The notes under the pieces: generated by a model
The model's database searches: none
Told to the model about the DNA's origin: nothing
Seen by the model: only the letters and a program-made list of their open reading frames with translations
Part shown: positions 34,215 through 42,827 of the stretch, one piece after another
Numbering within the stretch: position 1 is the stretch's first letter
How the letters are laid out: each line of letters starts with the position of its first letter
Translations under genes and position numbers: made by a program
From: Hyphomicrobiales bacterium
Lineage (GTDB): Bacteria > Pseudomonadota > Alphaproteobacteria > Rhizobiales > Devosiaceae
NCBI GenBank assembly: GCA_027487555.1
Contig: JAIYDI010000033.1
Coordinates: 124,001-188,000 of the forward strand
Direction: 5' to 3'
DNA length: 64,000 nucleotides

Positions 34215-35786
34215 TCACTCCCACTCGATCGTCCCTGGGGGCTTGGAGGTCACGTCGTAGACGACGCGGTTGATGCCGCGGACTTCGTTGATGATGCGCG
34301 TGGCGGCGCGGCCGAGAAAGTTCATGTCGTATGGGAAGAAATCCGCCGTCATGCCATCGACCGAGGTGACGGCGCGCAAAGCGCAGACAAACTCGTAGGT
34401 GCGGCCATCGCCCATGACGCCGACGGTCTGCACGGGGAGCAGCACGGCGAAGGCCTGCCAGATCTTGTCGTAGAGGCCGGCCTTGCGGATTTCGTCGAGA
34501 TAGATGGCGTCGGCCTTGCGCAGGATGTCGAGCTTGTCGCGCGTGACTCCGCCGGGGAGCCGGATGGCGAGGCCAGGGCCGGGGAACGGGTGGCGGCCGA
34601 CAAAGCGCTCGGGCAGGCCGAGTTCGCGGCCGAGCGTACGGACTTCGTCCTTGAACAGCTCGCGCAGCGGCTCGACGAGCTGCATCTTCATGCGTGCGGG
34701 CAGGCCGCCGACATTGTGGTGGCTCTTGATAGTGACGGAGGGGCCGCCGGTGAAGGAGACGCTTTCGATGACGTCGGGATAGAGCGTGCCCTGCGCGAGG
34801 AAATCAGCGCCGCCGATCTTTTTCGCCTCTGCCTCGAAGACCTCGATGAAGAGCCGCCCGATGGTCTTGCGCTTGGTTTCGGGGTCGCTCTCGCCCTCGA
34901 GCGCGCCGATGAACATGTCGGCCGCATCCACATGGACGAGCGGGATGTTGTAGTGATCGCGGAACATCGAGACGACCTCGGTCGCCTCGTTCTTGCGCAT
35001 CAGGCCATGGTCGACGAAGACGCAGGTGAGCTGGTCGCCGATCGCCTCGTGGATGAGGATGGCCGCAACCGAGCTATCGACGCCGCCCGAGAGCGCGCAG
35101 AGCACCCTGCCCGTGCCGACCTGCGCGCGGATCTTTTCGACGGCGCGTTGGCGATAGGCGTGCATGGTCCAGTCGGACTTGAGGCCGACGATGTTGTGCA
35201 CGAAGTTCTGGAGCAGCTTTGCGCCATCGGGCGTATGCACCACCTCGGGATGGAACATGGTGGTGTAGTAGCGCTTCTGCTCGTTGACCGCGATGGCGAA
35301 GGGCGCGTTCTCGGACGTGCCGACGACCTTGAAGCCCTCGGGCAGCTGGGTGACGCGATCGCCATGGCTCATCCACACCGGATAGCGGCTGCCGACCTCC
35401 CAGAAGCCTTCGAACAGCGGCGAGGCCTCCCGGATTTCGACATCGGCGCGGCCGAACTCGGCGGCGTGGCCGCCCTCGACGCGGCCGCCCAGCTGGGTGG
35501 CGAGGGTCTGCTGGCCGTAGCAGATGGCGAGAATGGGGACGCCTGCATCGAACACCGCCTGCGGCGCGCGCGGGCTGCCCTCGCGCGTGACGGAATCCGG
35601 GCCGCCAGAGAAGATCACGCCCTTGGGCGCGAGCCGCACAAACGCATCGTCCGCTGACTGAAAGGGGTGTATCTCGCAATAGACCCCGGTCTCGCGCAGG
35701 CGCCGCGCGATAAGCTGCGTGACCTGCGAACCGAAGTCGATGATCAGGATGGATTCGGCGGGGGCGGAGGGTGCGGGAGCTGTCAT
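34215..35786 (-). CDS. guaA: GMP synthase (glutamine-hydrolysing)
   Basis: GuaA converts XMP to GMP. The 523-residue protein has the glutaminase domain ([17 protein letters not shown], catalytic Cys in LAICYGQQ, His in HPEVVHT) and the ATP-pyrophosphatase domain with the P-loop [12 protein letters not shown]. The C-terminal dimerisation domain ends PPGTIEWE. Three GMP- or purine-related genes (guaA, guaB, purF) are in the window but not adjacent. Confidence 0.98.
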   Translation of the reverse strand: MTAPAPSAPAESILIIDFGSQVTQLIARRLRETGVYCEIHPFQSADDAFVRLAPKGVIFSGGPDSVTREGSPRAPQAVFDAGVPILAICYGQQTLATQLGGRVEGGHAAEFGRADVEIREASPLFEGFWEVGSRYPVWMSHGDRVTQLPEGFKVVGTSENAPFAIAVNEQKRYYTTMFHPEVVHTPDGAKLLQNFVHNIVGLKSDWTMHAYRQRAVEKIRAQVGTGRVLCALSGGVDSSVAAILIHEAIGDQLTCVFVDHGLMRKNEATEVVSMFRDHYNIPLVHVDAADMFIGALEGESDPETKRKTIGRLFIEVFEAEAKKIGGADFLAQGTLYPDVIESVSFTGGPSVTIKSHHNVGGLPARMKMQLVEPLRELFKDEVRTLGRELGLPERFVGRHPFPGPGLAIRLPGGVTRDKLDILRKADAIYLDEIRKAGLYDKIWQAFAVLLPVQTVGVMGDGRTYEFVCALRAVTSVDGMTADFFPYDMNFLGRAATRIINEVRGINRVVYDVTSKPPGTIEWE

Positions 35787-35829
35787 AGCGGGGGAATAAA
35801 GCCCTCACGCGGATTCCGCAAGCGGCCGC

Positions 35830-36519
35830 TCAGGCGGCCGGAGCATGGCGGGCATTCGCTTTTGCCAGCTTATCCACGAGATTGCGGTTGAGGATGGCAT
35901 CCATGGCGTGCCGGATGCCGGGATCAGCGTTCATCGCAGTGAGCAGTTTCGCCTGGTTGAAGGCGACATAGCGCACCGGGCGCACGGCGCGGGCGTCGGC
36001 GCTGGCCTGGGCGCCGCTCAGGAAGCTCATTTCGCCGACAAACTCGCCGGGGCCGCAGACGGCGAGGATCTGCCCCGCCCGCTCGATCTGCACGATGCCG
36101 TCCGTGACGAAAACGAGTTCCGAGACAGGAGCATCGGCGGTGGTGAAGACATGTCCGGGACCGGCGCCGCGCGCCTCGCCGAGCTTCAGGATGCGCCGGA
36201 TTGTCTGGCGCTCGACGCGCTCGGGCATGCGATCCGCAAGCCTTTGCTCTTCCTCGGAAAACCTGTGCCGCTTGCGGTAGTACCAGATGATGAGGAGCTG
36301 CGCGATGTTGACAGCGACAAAGAGGATTTCCCACGGCACGACGACGTGGTCGATGTTGATCCAGCCGCGGTTGAGGATGCGAAAGAGCCCGGCCGCTATG
36401 GCTATGGTGCGCAGCCAGACCATGTCGCTCATCATCATCGACAGAACGAGCAGCGCGTAAGGCAGGTGCGTCAGCACTTGGGACGGATCCAGCCACTCGC
36501 GCACAAGCTCCGACAACAT
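35830..36519 (-). CDS. Popeye-like membrane cyclic-nucleotide-binding protein, paralogue 1
   Basis: The 229-residue protein has three membrane segments (about 18-33, 35-50 and 61-80) followed by a helix with WYYRKRHRFSEEEQRLADRMP and a cyclic-nucleotide-binding fold (about 105-215) that includes CGPGEFVGEMSFLSGAQ. This order, and the segment WEILFVAVNIAQLL followed by a charged RFSEEE helix, match animal Popeye-domain proteins. The phosphate-binding cassette lacks the canonical Arg (GAQASADA instead of xPRxAT), so the ligand is unclear. There is no DNA-binding domain. It is paralogous to 36637-37338 and 38759-39457. Confidence 0.75.
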   Translation of the reverse strand: MLSELVREWLDPSQVLTHLPYALLVLSMMMSDMVWLRTIAIAAGLFRILNRGWINIDHVVVPWEILFVAVNIAQLLIIWYYRKRHRFSEEEQRLADRMPERVERQTIRRILKLGEARGAGPGHVFTTADAPVSELVFVTDGIVQIERAGQILAVCGPGEFVGEMSFLSGAQASADARAVRPVRYVAFNQAKLLTAMNADPGIRHAMDAILNRNLVDKLAKANARHAPAA

Positions 36520-36636
36520 CAGGCAGTCCCCCCGTATCCCTCCTCAGAGATAAGGCGGGGAGTGCAGTTGCGGTCAACAGCGTTTCGGCGCCCGTGCCGG
36601 AATGGGTCGGACGCGCACGAGGAAAAGTCCGCAGGC

Positions 36637-37338
36637 TCAGGCAGGCGACGAACGAGGCGCGGCGTTGGCGAGATTGGCGCGCACCAGCTTGCCGACGAGA
36701 TTGCGGTTGAGCCCAGTCTCCATGGCCTGATGGATAGAGGCATCGCGTGCAACCGCGTCATGCAGGCGCTTCTGCTCGAAGGCGAGAACCCGCATCGGTT
36801 CCGCCGCGACAACCGTCGCAGAGGCGGGTGCGCCGGTGAGGTAGCTCATTTCCCCCAGGTAATCGCCGGGCCGGCAGACGGCGATGACGCGGCCGTTCGC
36901 CTCGATCTGCGCGATGCCGGAGGTGAGATAGAGCACTTCCTTGACAGCCTCGCCCTCGGTTATCAGCCGCTCGCCGGGTGCGAAGCTGCGCCGGTTCGCG
37001 ATAGCGAGCAAACGCTTGAGCGCCTGACGCTCGACACTCGCCGGCATGGAATCGACGAAGTGCATTTCATCTTCGTCGAAGCGATGATGGTTCTCGTCAA
37101 TCCACAGGATGACCAGTTGCACGACGTTGACGAGAACGAAGAGCGCCTCCCAGACCACACTCACCGGATCGACGACGAAGACCGAGCGGTAGACGATCTC
37201 CACTGAGCCGGACCCGATCGCGAAGACGCGCAGCCAGAACATCCGCCGCATCAGCATCGAGACGATGAGCAGGAAGTAGTTGATGTGCCCGACCATGTGG
37301 TTGGGTTCGGTCAGATCGTGCAGGAACTGGTCGAACAT
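36637..37338 (-). CDS. Popeye-like membrane cyclic-nucleotide-binding protein, paralogue 2
   Basis: The 233-residue paralogue has the same layout: short N-terminus, three membrane segments (HINYFLLIVSMLM, WLRVFAIGSGSVEIVY, WEALFVLVNVVQLVILWI), the helix HHRFDEDEMHFVDSMP, and a cNMP-binding fold with CRPGDYLGEMSYLTGAPASAT. The cassette again has Ala where cAMP-binding proteins have Arg. The start at 37338 is fixed by a perfect AGGAGG; a longer frame upstream is rejected. It is transcribed in the same direction as paralogue 1 after a gap of about 120 bases. Confidence 0.75.
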   Translation of the reverse strand: MFDQFLHDLTEPNHMVGHINYFLLIVSMLMRRMFWLRVFAIGSGSVEIVYRSVFVVDPVSVVWEALFVLVNVVQLVILWIDENHHRFDEDEMHFVDSMPASVERQALKRLLAIANRRSFAPGERLITEGEAVKEVLYLTSGIAQIEANGRVIAVCRPGDYLGEMSYLTGAPASATVVAAEPMRVLAFEQKRLHDAVARDASIHQAMETGLNRNLVGKLVRANLANAAPRSSPA

Positions 37339-37563
37339 TTGGGCCTCCTCGACTGGCTGGCGCCCGTTGCCGAGCGGGCCGCACACGGCGTGTGCTGCGT
37401 GCGCGTACTTGCGTAGCCCGATGGTGCACTCATTCACAAGGTGGGCGGCCGATCGATTGAGCGGGCCTGCAGGGCTTGACGGCGGTGGCTACGGCACGGC
37501 AGGGATGAAATCGATTGCAAGGCCAGGGCAGCAAGACCCATCGCGCCGGCAAGGAGGGCAACA

Positions 37564-38796
37564 ATGACTGAGAGCCGCCTCCATGGCGCAGATTTCATGC
37601 GCGCCGCGGCGTGCCTTACGGTGCTGCTGCACCACCTGACGCAGCGGCTCGACAGCGGGACGGATTTCGGGCCGGTGCTGAATGGCCTGCGGGTGTTTGC
37701 GCATATGGGGACGTTCGGCGTCGCGATGTTCTTCGTTCTGTCCGGCTTCTTGCTCGCCCGGCCGTTCTGGCTGGCCTTCGACGGCGACAAGTCCATGCCG
37801 TCGCTCAAGACTTATGCCCTCAGGCGCGCTGCCCGCATCCTGCCGGGCTACTGGCTGGCGCTGATCGTGAGCTTCGTGCTGTCGATCACGCTGTTCAGCG
37901 TCGCACTGAACGGCGAGTTGCTGCTGCGGTTCGCGGCCGGGTTCCTGCTGGTGGCTGACTGGCATTGGGTGACGTTCTTCCCGGTGGAGGTGAACGGTCC
38001 GCTCTGGTCTATCTGCTTCGAAATCACCGCCTATGTGCTGCTGCCTTTCGCATTTCTGTCGGTTTTCGCCGGGCGCAGGCTTGCGGGCGGGTGGCTGGGA
38101 CGGCTGGTCTTTGCCGCGATGATCGCGGTTGCACTCGGCCTGCATTGGCTGATGCTGAAATACTACCCGATCGACTCGATCCGACGCGGCTGGGACTACG
38201 GCATGGTGGGGGGAGCGAAGTACTGGATGCCGCGCTACAACCCGTTCGCGCTGTTCGCGATGTTTGCGCTTGGAGCGCTTGCGGCGGGGATCCATGTGAA
38301 GATCGCCGCACTCAGGCACTGGGTGTTCGACGGGCTGGCTCTGGCGGCGGCGGCAGTGGCGATCTGGGTGATCAACCGGCACCTGTGGCTCAAGGGCGAC
38401 GCGAGCGGGTTCGGGTGGCTGGGGATCCCCTATAGCTTCCCCTGGTTCCAGCTTTCGCTGGCAGCGTTCCTTGCGGTGGTCCCCTCGTCGCGCTGGCTCG
38501 GGCGGCTGCTCGACAACGCACCGGTGCGGTTCCTCGCAACCATCTCGTTCGGGATCTATATCTGGCACAATATCGTCATCGAACTGGTGCGGCTGTGGTG
38601 GGCGCCCGGCTATACCTACGGCAATATCAGGGATGGCGTGGAGTTCGCGACCATAGCGGGTTCGATTGCGGCCATCAGCGTGCTTTGCGGCTGGCTGTCC
38701 TGGCGGCTGATCGAGGCGCCGGTGATCCGATGGGCGCGGGCGCGGGAGGCCGCGCGCCTTACGCCGTCAACGGCTGCGGGTCACCAGACCGCGTGA
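37564..38796 (+). CDS. acyltransferase family 3 membrane protein (OafA/YrhL-like)
   Basis: This is a 410-residue polytopic protein with about ten membrane segments. Family motifs are RAAACLTVLLHHLTQR near the N-terminus (catalytic-type His) and FGVAMFFVLSGFLLARPFW, with a C-terminal RLIEAPVIRW. These enzymes O-acylate surface glycans, peptidoglycan or lipids at the inner membrane. The acceptor is unknown. It sits between Popeye-like paralogues 2 and 3 and overlaps the 3' end of paralogue 3 by 38 bases, tail to tail. Confidence 0.9.
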   Translation: MTESRLHGADFMRAAACLTVLLHHLTQRLDSGTDFGPVLNGLRVFAHMGTFGVAMFFVLSGFLLARPFWLAFDGDKSMPSLKTYALRRAARILPGYWLALIVSFVLSITLFSVALNGELLLRFAAGFLLVADWHWVTFFPVEVNGPLWSICFEITAYVLLPFAFLSVFAGRRLAGGWLGRLVFAAMIAVALGLHWLMLKYYPIDSIRRGWDYGMVGGAKYWMPRYNPFALFAMFALGALAAGIHVKIAALRHWVFDGLALAAAAVAIWVINRHLWLKGDASGFGWLGIPYSFPWFQLSLAAFLAVVPSSRWLGRLLDNAPVRFLATISFGIYIWHNIVIELVRLWWAPGYTYGNIRDGVEFATIAGSIAAISVLCGWLSWRLIEAPVIRWARAREAARLTPSTAAGHQTA

Positions 38797-39457
38797 GCTT
38801 GCCGGCGAGATTGCGGTTGAGCGCCGACTCCAGCGTGCGCCGCAGCTGGGCATCGGACCCGATTGCAGTGGTCAGCTTGGCCTGGTCGAAGACCAGCACC
38901 CGCGTTGGCTTTACCGCAATGGCAGTTGCCGAGGCGGGATTGCCCGTAAGGAAGCTCAATTCGCCGATATAGTCGCCCGGCCCGCAGATGGCGACGACGC
39001 GGTCGTTCTTTTCGATCTTGACGATGCCGTCGGCGACGTAGAGCAGCCGCGTGACGGTTTCGCCTTCCACGGTAAGCCTGTCACCCGGTTCGAGCCGTTC
39101 GAGATCGGACAGATCGAGGAGGCGCTTCACCGCACTGCGGTCTACGCCGGCCGGCATGCTGTCGGCAAAATGGCTCTGCTCCTCGTGGAAGCGGTGATGG
39201 CGCTCATAATACCAGATGACGATCAGCTGTCCGATATTGACGAGGACGAAGACCGTTTCCCACAGCACGCTGACCGGATCGAAGACAAAGAAGGCGCGAT
39301 AGACGATCTTGGCGAGGCCCGAAGTGACGGCGAGAATGCGTAGCGTCACCATTCGCCGCATCAACATGGAGAGGATCAAGAGGGCGTAGGTGAAGTGTCC
39401 GAAGAGAGTGACAGGATTGGCGAGCCCATCAACGAGAAGGGACAGGTAGGCGTTCAT
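38759..39457 (-). CDS. Popeye-like membrane cyclic-nucleotide-binding protein, paralogue 3
   Basis: The 232-residue protein has the same architecture as its two paralogues: membrane segments FTYALLILSMLM, TLRILAVTSGLAKIVYRAFF and WETVFVLVNIGQLIVIWY, a helix HHRFHEEQSHFADSMP, and a cNMP fold with CGPGDYIGELSFLTGNPASAT. The Arg-to-Ala change in the cassette is shared. The start MNAYLSLLVDG has a GGGATGCGCC region upstream that offers only a weak ribosome site. Its 3' end overlaps the convergent acyltransferase gene. Confidence 0.75.
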   Translation of the reverse strand: MNAYLSLLVDGLANPVTLFGHFTYALLILSMLMRRMVTLRILAVTSGLAKIVYRAFFVFDPVSVLWETVFVLVNIGQLIVIWYYERHHRFHEEQSHFADSMPAGVDRSAVKRLLDLSDLERLEPGDRLTVEGETVTRLLYVADGIVKIEKNDRVVAICGPGDYIGELSFLTGNPASATAIAVKPTRVLVFDQAKLTTAIGSDAQLRRTLESALNRNLAGKLTRSGDPQPLTA

Positions 39458-39495
39458 GGCGCATCCCGGAGTTGAACGGAGGGCGAGCGTCGGGC

Positions 39496-39879
39496 TTAGT
39501 CGCCCGGCAACGCGTGATTTGCGGCGCGCAGGCGTTCGGCCAGTACCCGCATGATGCTCAAGGCGAAATAGGGCGCCTCGCTGATCATGAACAGGAACTG
39601 CTTTTCGCTGACCGGCACGATCACGGTGCCGTCGGTCTCGGCGAACGCGGTGGCGCTGCGGGGCGACGAGTCGATCAGCGCCATTTCACCAAAGACCTCG
39701 CCCGGACCAAGCCTTCCGAGCGTGCGATTTCCGGATAGTATGGCCACCGATCCAGTACGGACTATGAAGAACTCCCGCGCAGGATCGCCTTCGCGGAAAA
39801 TGAGATCCCCGCCCGACAGCGTGCGCTGCGTGCTCGTTGCCCGCTCTAGCAATCCAAAATCGGCGAACAGATTACCCAT
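39496..39879 (-). CDS. soluble cyclic-nucleotide-binding-domain protein
   Basis: This 127-residue single-domain protein is a Crp-like sensor fold without helix-turn-helix or membrane segment. The cassette GEVFGEMALIDSSPRSATAFA keeps the phosphate-binding Arg (PRSAT), so it may bind cAMP or cGMP, unlike the membrane paralogues. Start MGNLFADFG at 39879 gives a normal single domain; a start at 40023 would add 48 residues of unclear nature. It is divergent from the STAS gene, so it may share its promoter region and pathway. Confidence 0.75.
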   Translation of the reverse strand: MGNLFADFGLLERATSTQRTLSGGDLIFREGDPAREFFIVRTGSVAILSGNRTLGRLGPGEVFGEMALIDSSPRSATAFAETDGTVIVPVSEKQFLFMISEAPYFALSIMRVLAERLRAANHALPGD

Positions 39880-40105
39880 TTCACGCCCCAGATGTTCACG
39901 CCCCCCGGCGCCAAAACCATCGTCGCAGTCCACAATCTCTTGGGCGGACCGGTTCGCATGGCCTTGCCGCCGCCGCAACACGTGAATGATGGGACTTGCT
40001 TGATTGACCGCCGATCTTGTCATCTATCCGTAATAATAATGTCGTCAAAACCCGCGCTTGATGGGCGGGCAGCAGTGGCGCGACCCGCGTCTGGTGGAGC
40101 GTGCT

Positions 40106-40444
40106 ATGGAATGGACTGTTGTTGACGCTGGGAATGGCGTCACCCTCATCGAGGTCAGGGGCCGCATGGACGTGGCGGGCGCGCTCACGGCGGATCCTGT
40201 TTTCGCGGACGTTGCACAAAACAGCGACAACCTGATTGTCGACCTTTCCGGGCTGGATTTCCTCGCGTCGCTCGGCATCCGGACGCTGGTGAGCGCCTGC
40301 AAGACCCTGCACGCCAAGAATGGCGGCATGGTTGTGTTCGCCCCGCAGGAGAATGTAGAGCAGGTGCTGCGCGCGAGCGGCATCGATACGATCATCCCGA
40401 TCGCGACTGACCAGGCCGCCGCCGAGGCGCAAGTCAAGCTGTAA
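40106..40444 (+). CDS. STAS-domain anti-sigma factor antagonist
   Basis: The 112-residue SpoIIAA/RsbV-like protein has the core LIEVRGRMDVAGA and LIVDLSGLDFLASLGIRTLV. The Ser in DFLASLGIR is at the phosphorylation-site position of partner-switching antagonists. It would be phosphorylated by the downstream RsbW-like kinase and dephosphorylated by the PP2C protein encoded after that. ATG 40106 follows GGAGCG. The three genes lie in one plus-strand unit with gaps under 20 bases. Confidence 0.9.
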   Translation: MEWTVVDAGNGVTLIEVRGRMDVAGALTADPVFADVAQNSDNLIVDLSGLDFLASLGIRTLVSACKTLHAKNGGMVVFAPQENVEQVLRASGIDTIIPIATDQAAAEAQVKL

Positions 40445-40461
40445 GGAAAGGAAGCGCGACG

Positions 40462-40932
40462 ATGTCCGAGGCGCTGAGCTTCTCGTCGCGATTTCCCGGA
40501 AGTTTCGAAGGCGCCGCCTCCGCCTCGGAATGGCTGCATCGCGTCAGCACCGAGGCCGCCCTGCCAGGCAAACTGGTGTTTGCCATCGAGGTGTGCCTCG
40601 AAGAGTTGTTCACCAATGTTGCCCGGTACGGTGCCGTTGGGACCGAGACGGCTGCCTCCCTCGCCGTCGAGCTCACCTTGCAGGTTGCGCCGGACATAGC
40701 GCTCGTGGTCGAAGACAATGCGCGGCCGTTCGACGTGTCGGCGGCACCGGTCCGACCAATTGCTGCAGAGGTCGCTCAGGTGCAACCGGGCGGGCTCGGC
40801 ATGGCACTGTTGCGCAAATTCAGCCAGGGCCTTCGCCACGAGGCCCTGCCGCACGGCAACCGCGTCACCGTAACTTTCTTGCGTCCAGAGGCGCCCGGCC
40901 CTAATGCAGAAGTCATGACATTATCGTCATAG
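40462..40932 (+). CDS. RsbW-like serine kinase / anti-sigma ATPase
   Basis: The 156-residue protein has a GHKL-type ATPase fold: AIEVCLEELFTNVARYG (N-box with the catalytic Glu and Asn), VVEDNARPFD (G1-type Asp) and QPGGLGMALLRKF (G2). It is the expected kinase of the preceding STAS protein and the binder of the controlled target. No sigma factor gene lies in the window, so the output could be a sigma factor elsewhere or a non-transcriptional target. Confidence 0.9.
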   Translation: MSEALSFSSRFPGSFEGAASASEWLHRVSTEAALPGKLVFAIEVCLEELFTNVARYGAVGTETAASLAVELTLQVAPDIALVVEDNARPFDVSAAPVRPIAAEVAQVQPGGLGMALLRKFSQGLRHEALPHGNRVTVTFLRPEAPGPNAEVMTLSS

Positions 40933-40951
40933 ATTTCAGGCGAGACCGCCG

Positions 40952-42232
40952 ATGAGCGCGTATAGACAAACGCGGACGCTGGACACCGGTCTCGCGCCGC
41001 TCGACGACCTGCTCGATTCCTCAGCCCTGGTGCGTTTCGACGACGGTGACGTGCTGATACGCCAGGGCGATCTCAGCGAATGTGCCTACTACCTCACCGA
41101 AGGCAGCGTCGCGGTCTTCGCCGAGAGCCCATTCGAGCGCGTGCGGCTGGCGACGATCGAGGCGCCGCGGTTGATCGGCGAGCTTGGCGTATTGGCGCAA
41201 TATCCGCGGACGGCGACGATCGAGGCGATCGGCCCGGTCGTGGCGCGGCGGCTCACGGGCCCAAATCTGGTTGAGATCGGCACTGGTGCGCCAGACTTCC
41301 TCCTGTCGGTGATCAGCCAACTTGGCCGCCAGCTCGACGGCATGAACCGGGCGCTTGGTCTGTACGCCAATGCACTCTCGGCGCTGGAAAAACGGGAGTT
41401 CGACCCGCGCATCCTCGACGAACTGGCGCATCCGGCGCCGCAAATCGTGACATTCGCGGCAACGTTCAAGCGCTTTGCAGAGCAGATCGTCGACAAACGC
41501 CGCCAGAGCGACGAACTGGCCAGCGCGGCCCTGATCCAGCGCAGCTTCCTGCCACGGCCCGAGACCTTGAAGGGTGCATCGGGTCGACTCGACCTGCACG
41601 CCGATATGCGACCCGCCCGCGATGTGGGCGGCGATTTCTACGACTTCTTCATGCTCGACAAGGACCGCGTTGCCATTGCCGTGGGCGATGTGTGCGGCAA
41701 GGGCATCCCGGCAAGCCTGTTCATGGCCGTGACGATGACGACGCTGCGCAGCGCCGCGATGGAGGAAGAGAGCGTTGCGGCGACGCTGGCCCGCACCAAT
41801 GCCAGCCTGTGTCGCGACAACGACGCCAATATGTTCGCCACCTTGTTCTACGCCGTGCTGAACCTGTCCTCGGGCGAACTCGAGTATGGCAATTGCGGGC
41901 ACAGTGCGCCCTACCTGCTGCACGGCGGCACCGTCGAGGCCCTGACGGCGACGGGCATACCCGTCGGCTTGTTCGAAGGGCGTTCGGCCAAGTCGCGCAC
42001 AGCGACCCTGGCACCAGGCGATTTTCTGCTGCTCTACACCGATGGCGTGACTGAGGCCGAGGACCTGGAGCGCCTGCAGTTTGGGACAACGCGACTTGAG
42101 GACATGCTGCCGGAGATCGGCAACACGGATGTGGGCGGCGCGGTGCGACGGGTCTTCACGGCTGTCGATGCGTTTGCCGGCAGGGCCGAGCAGGCGGACG
42201 ACATCACCTGCATGGCCCTGCGCTTCAACTGA
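40952..42232 (+). CDS. cyclic-nucleotide-binding PP2C (SpoIIE/RsbU-type) phosphatase
   Basis: The 426-residue protein couples an N-terminal cNMP-binding domain (about 15-135, with APRLIGELGVLAQYPRTATIEA, cassette Arg present) through a helical linker to a SpoIIE-type PP2C domain. That domain has RPARDVGGDFYDFF, VGDVCGKGIPASLFMA, NCGHSAPYL and QADDITCMALRF, all metal-binding Asp positions visible. It would dephosphorylate the STAS protein in response to a nucleotide. With the two genes before it, this forms a complete partner-switching module with a built-in nucleotide sensor. Confidence 0.93.
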   Translation: MSAYRQTRTLDTGLAPLDDLLDSSALVRFDDGDVLIRQGDLSECAYYLTEGSVAVFAESPFERVRLATIEAPRLIGELGVLAQYPRTATIEAIGPVVARRLTGPNLVEIGTGAPDFLLSVISQLGRQLDGMNRALGLYANALSALEKREFDPRILDELAHPAPQIVTFAATFKRFAEQIVDKRRQSDELASAALIQRSFLPRPETLKGASGRLDLHADMRPARDVGGDFYDFFMLDKDRVAIAVGDVCGKGIPASLFMAVTMTTLRSAAMEEESVAATLARTNASLCRDNDANMFATLFYAVLNLSSGELEYGNCGHSAPYLLHGGTVEALTATGIPVGLFEGRSAKSRTATLAPGDFLLLYTDGVTEAEDLERLQFGTTRLEDMLPEIGNTDVGGAVRRVFTAVDAFAGRAEQADDITCMALRFN

Positions 42233-42238
42233 CCACCG

Positions 42239-42736
42239 TCAGTTCAACAGCCCGATGGAAAAATTGAGCAGAGCGGCAAAACTGACCCAGGCGGCATAGG
42301 GCACGAACATCAGTGCAGCGGGGCGGTCGCGGTTCCAGCGCTCGACGATGAACCAGATGATGGCGATGTCCAACAGGATGATCACGGCGAAGGCCGGCCA
42401 CACCCAGTTTGCGCCGAACCAGAGCGGTGTCCACAGCCAGTTGAGCAGCATCTGCCCCACCCACAGCTTCATGCCGAGGCCGTTGCGGTCGCCGGTGAAG
42501 GTGCGCCAGCCAGCGATGGCGATCAGCACATAGAGGATGGTCCAGACCGGCCCGAAAATCCAGTTGGGCGGGTTGAACGGCGGCTTGTTGAGGCCGGCGT
42601 ACCAGTCGCCGGGCGTATTGGTGTAGCCGATCACAAACCCGACCCCGATGACGACGGCCAGGAAGAGGACCAGCACAGGCCAGGGCCGGCGGGGCGTGAA
42701 ACGCGGTTCGGAAGATGCGGGTGCGGATGAGCTCAT
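42239..42736 (-). CDS. tspO: TspO/MBR family tryptophan-rich sensory protein
   Basis: The 165-residue protein has five predicted membrane helices and the family-rich Trp/Pro pattern: WYAGLNKPPFNPPNWIFGPVWT (in parts), LYVLIAIAGWR, LNWLWTPLWFG and an Asn/Phe-rich last helix. TspO proteins bind porphyrins and act in redox and stress signalling in alphaproteobacteria. The N-terminus carries a short Pro/Arg-rich cytoplasmic extension. It converges with the PP2C phosphatase gene, six bases apart. Confidence 0.92.
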   Translation of the reverse strand: MSSSAPASSEPRFTPRRPWPVLVLFLAVVIGVGFVIGYTNTPGDWYAGLNKPPFNPPNWIFGPVWTILYVLIAIAGWRTFTGDRNGLGMKLWVGQMLLNWLWTPLWFGANWVWPAFAVIILLDIAIIWFIVERWNRDRPAALMFVPYAAWVSFAALLNFSIGLLN

Positions 42737-42827
42737 GATCGAAGCTTAACGCAAAGGCCCCATGTCGGGTTCAGCGACGGAGGCTTGGCCGTGCGATTTA
42801 ATGCCGCGGCAAGGTTGGCCCCGCGTC

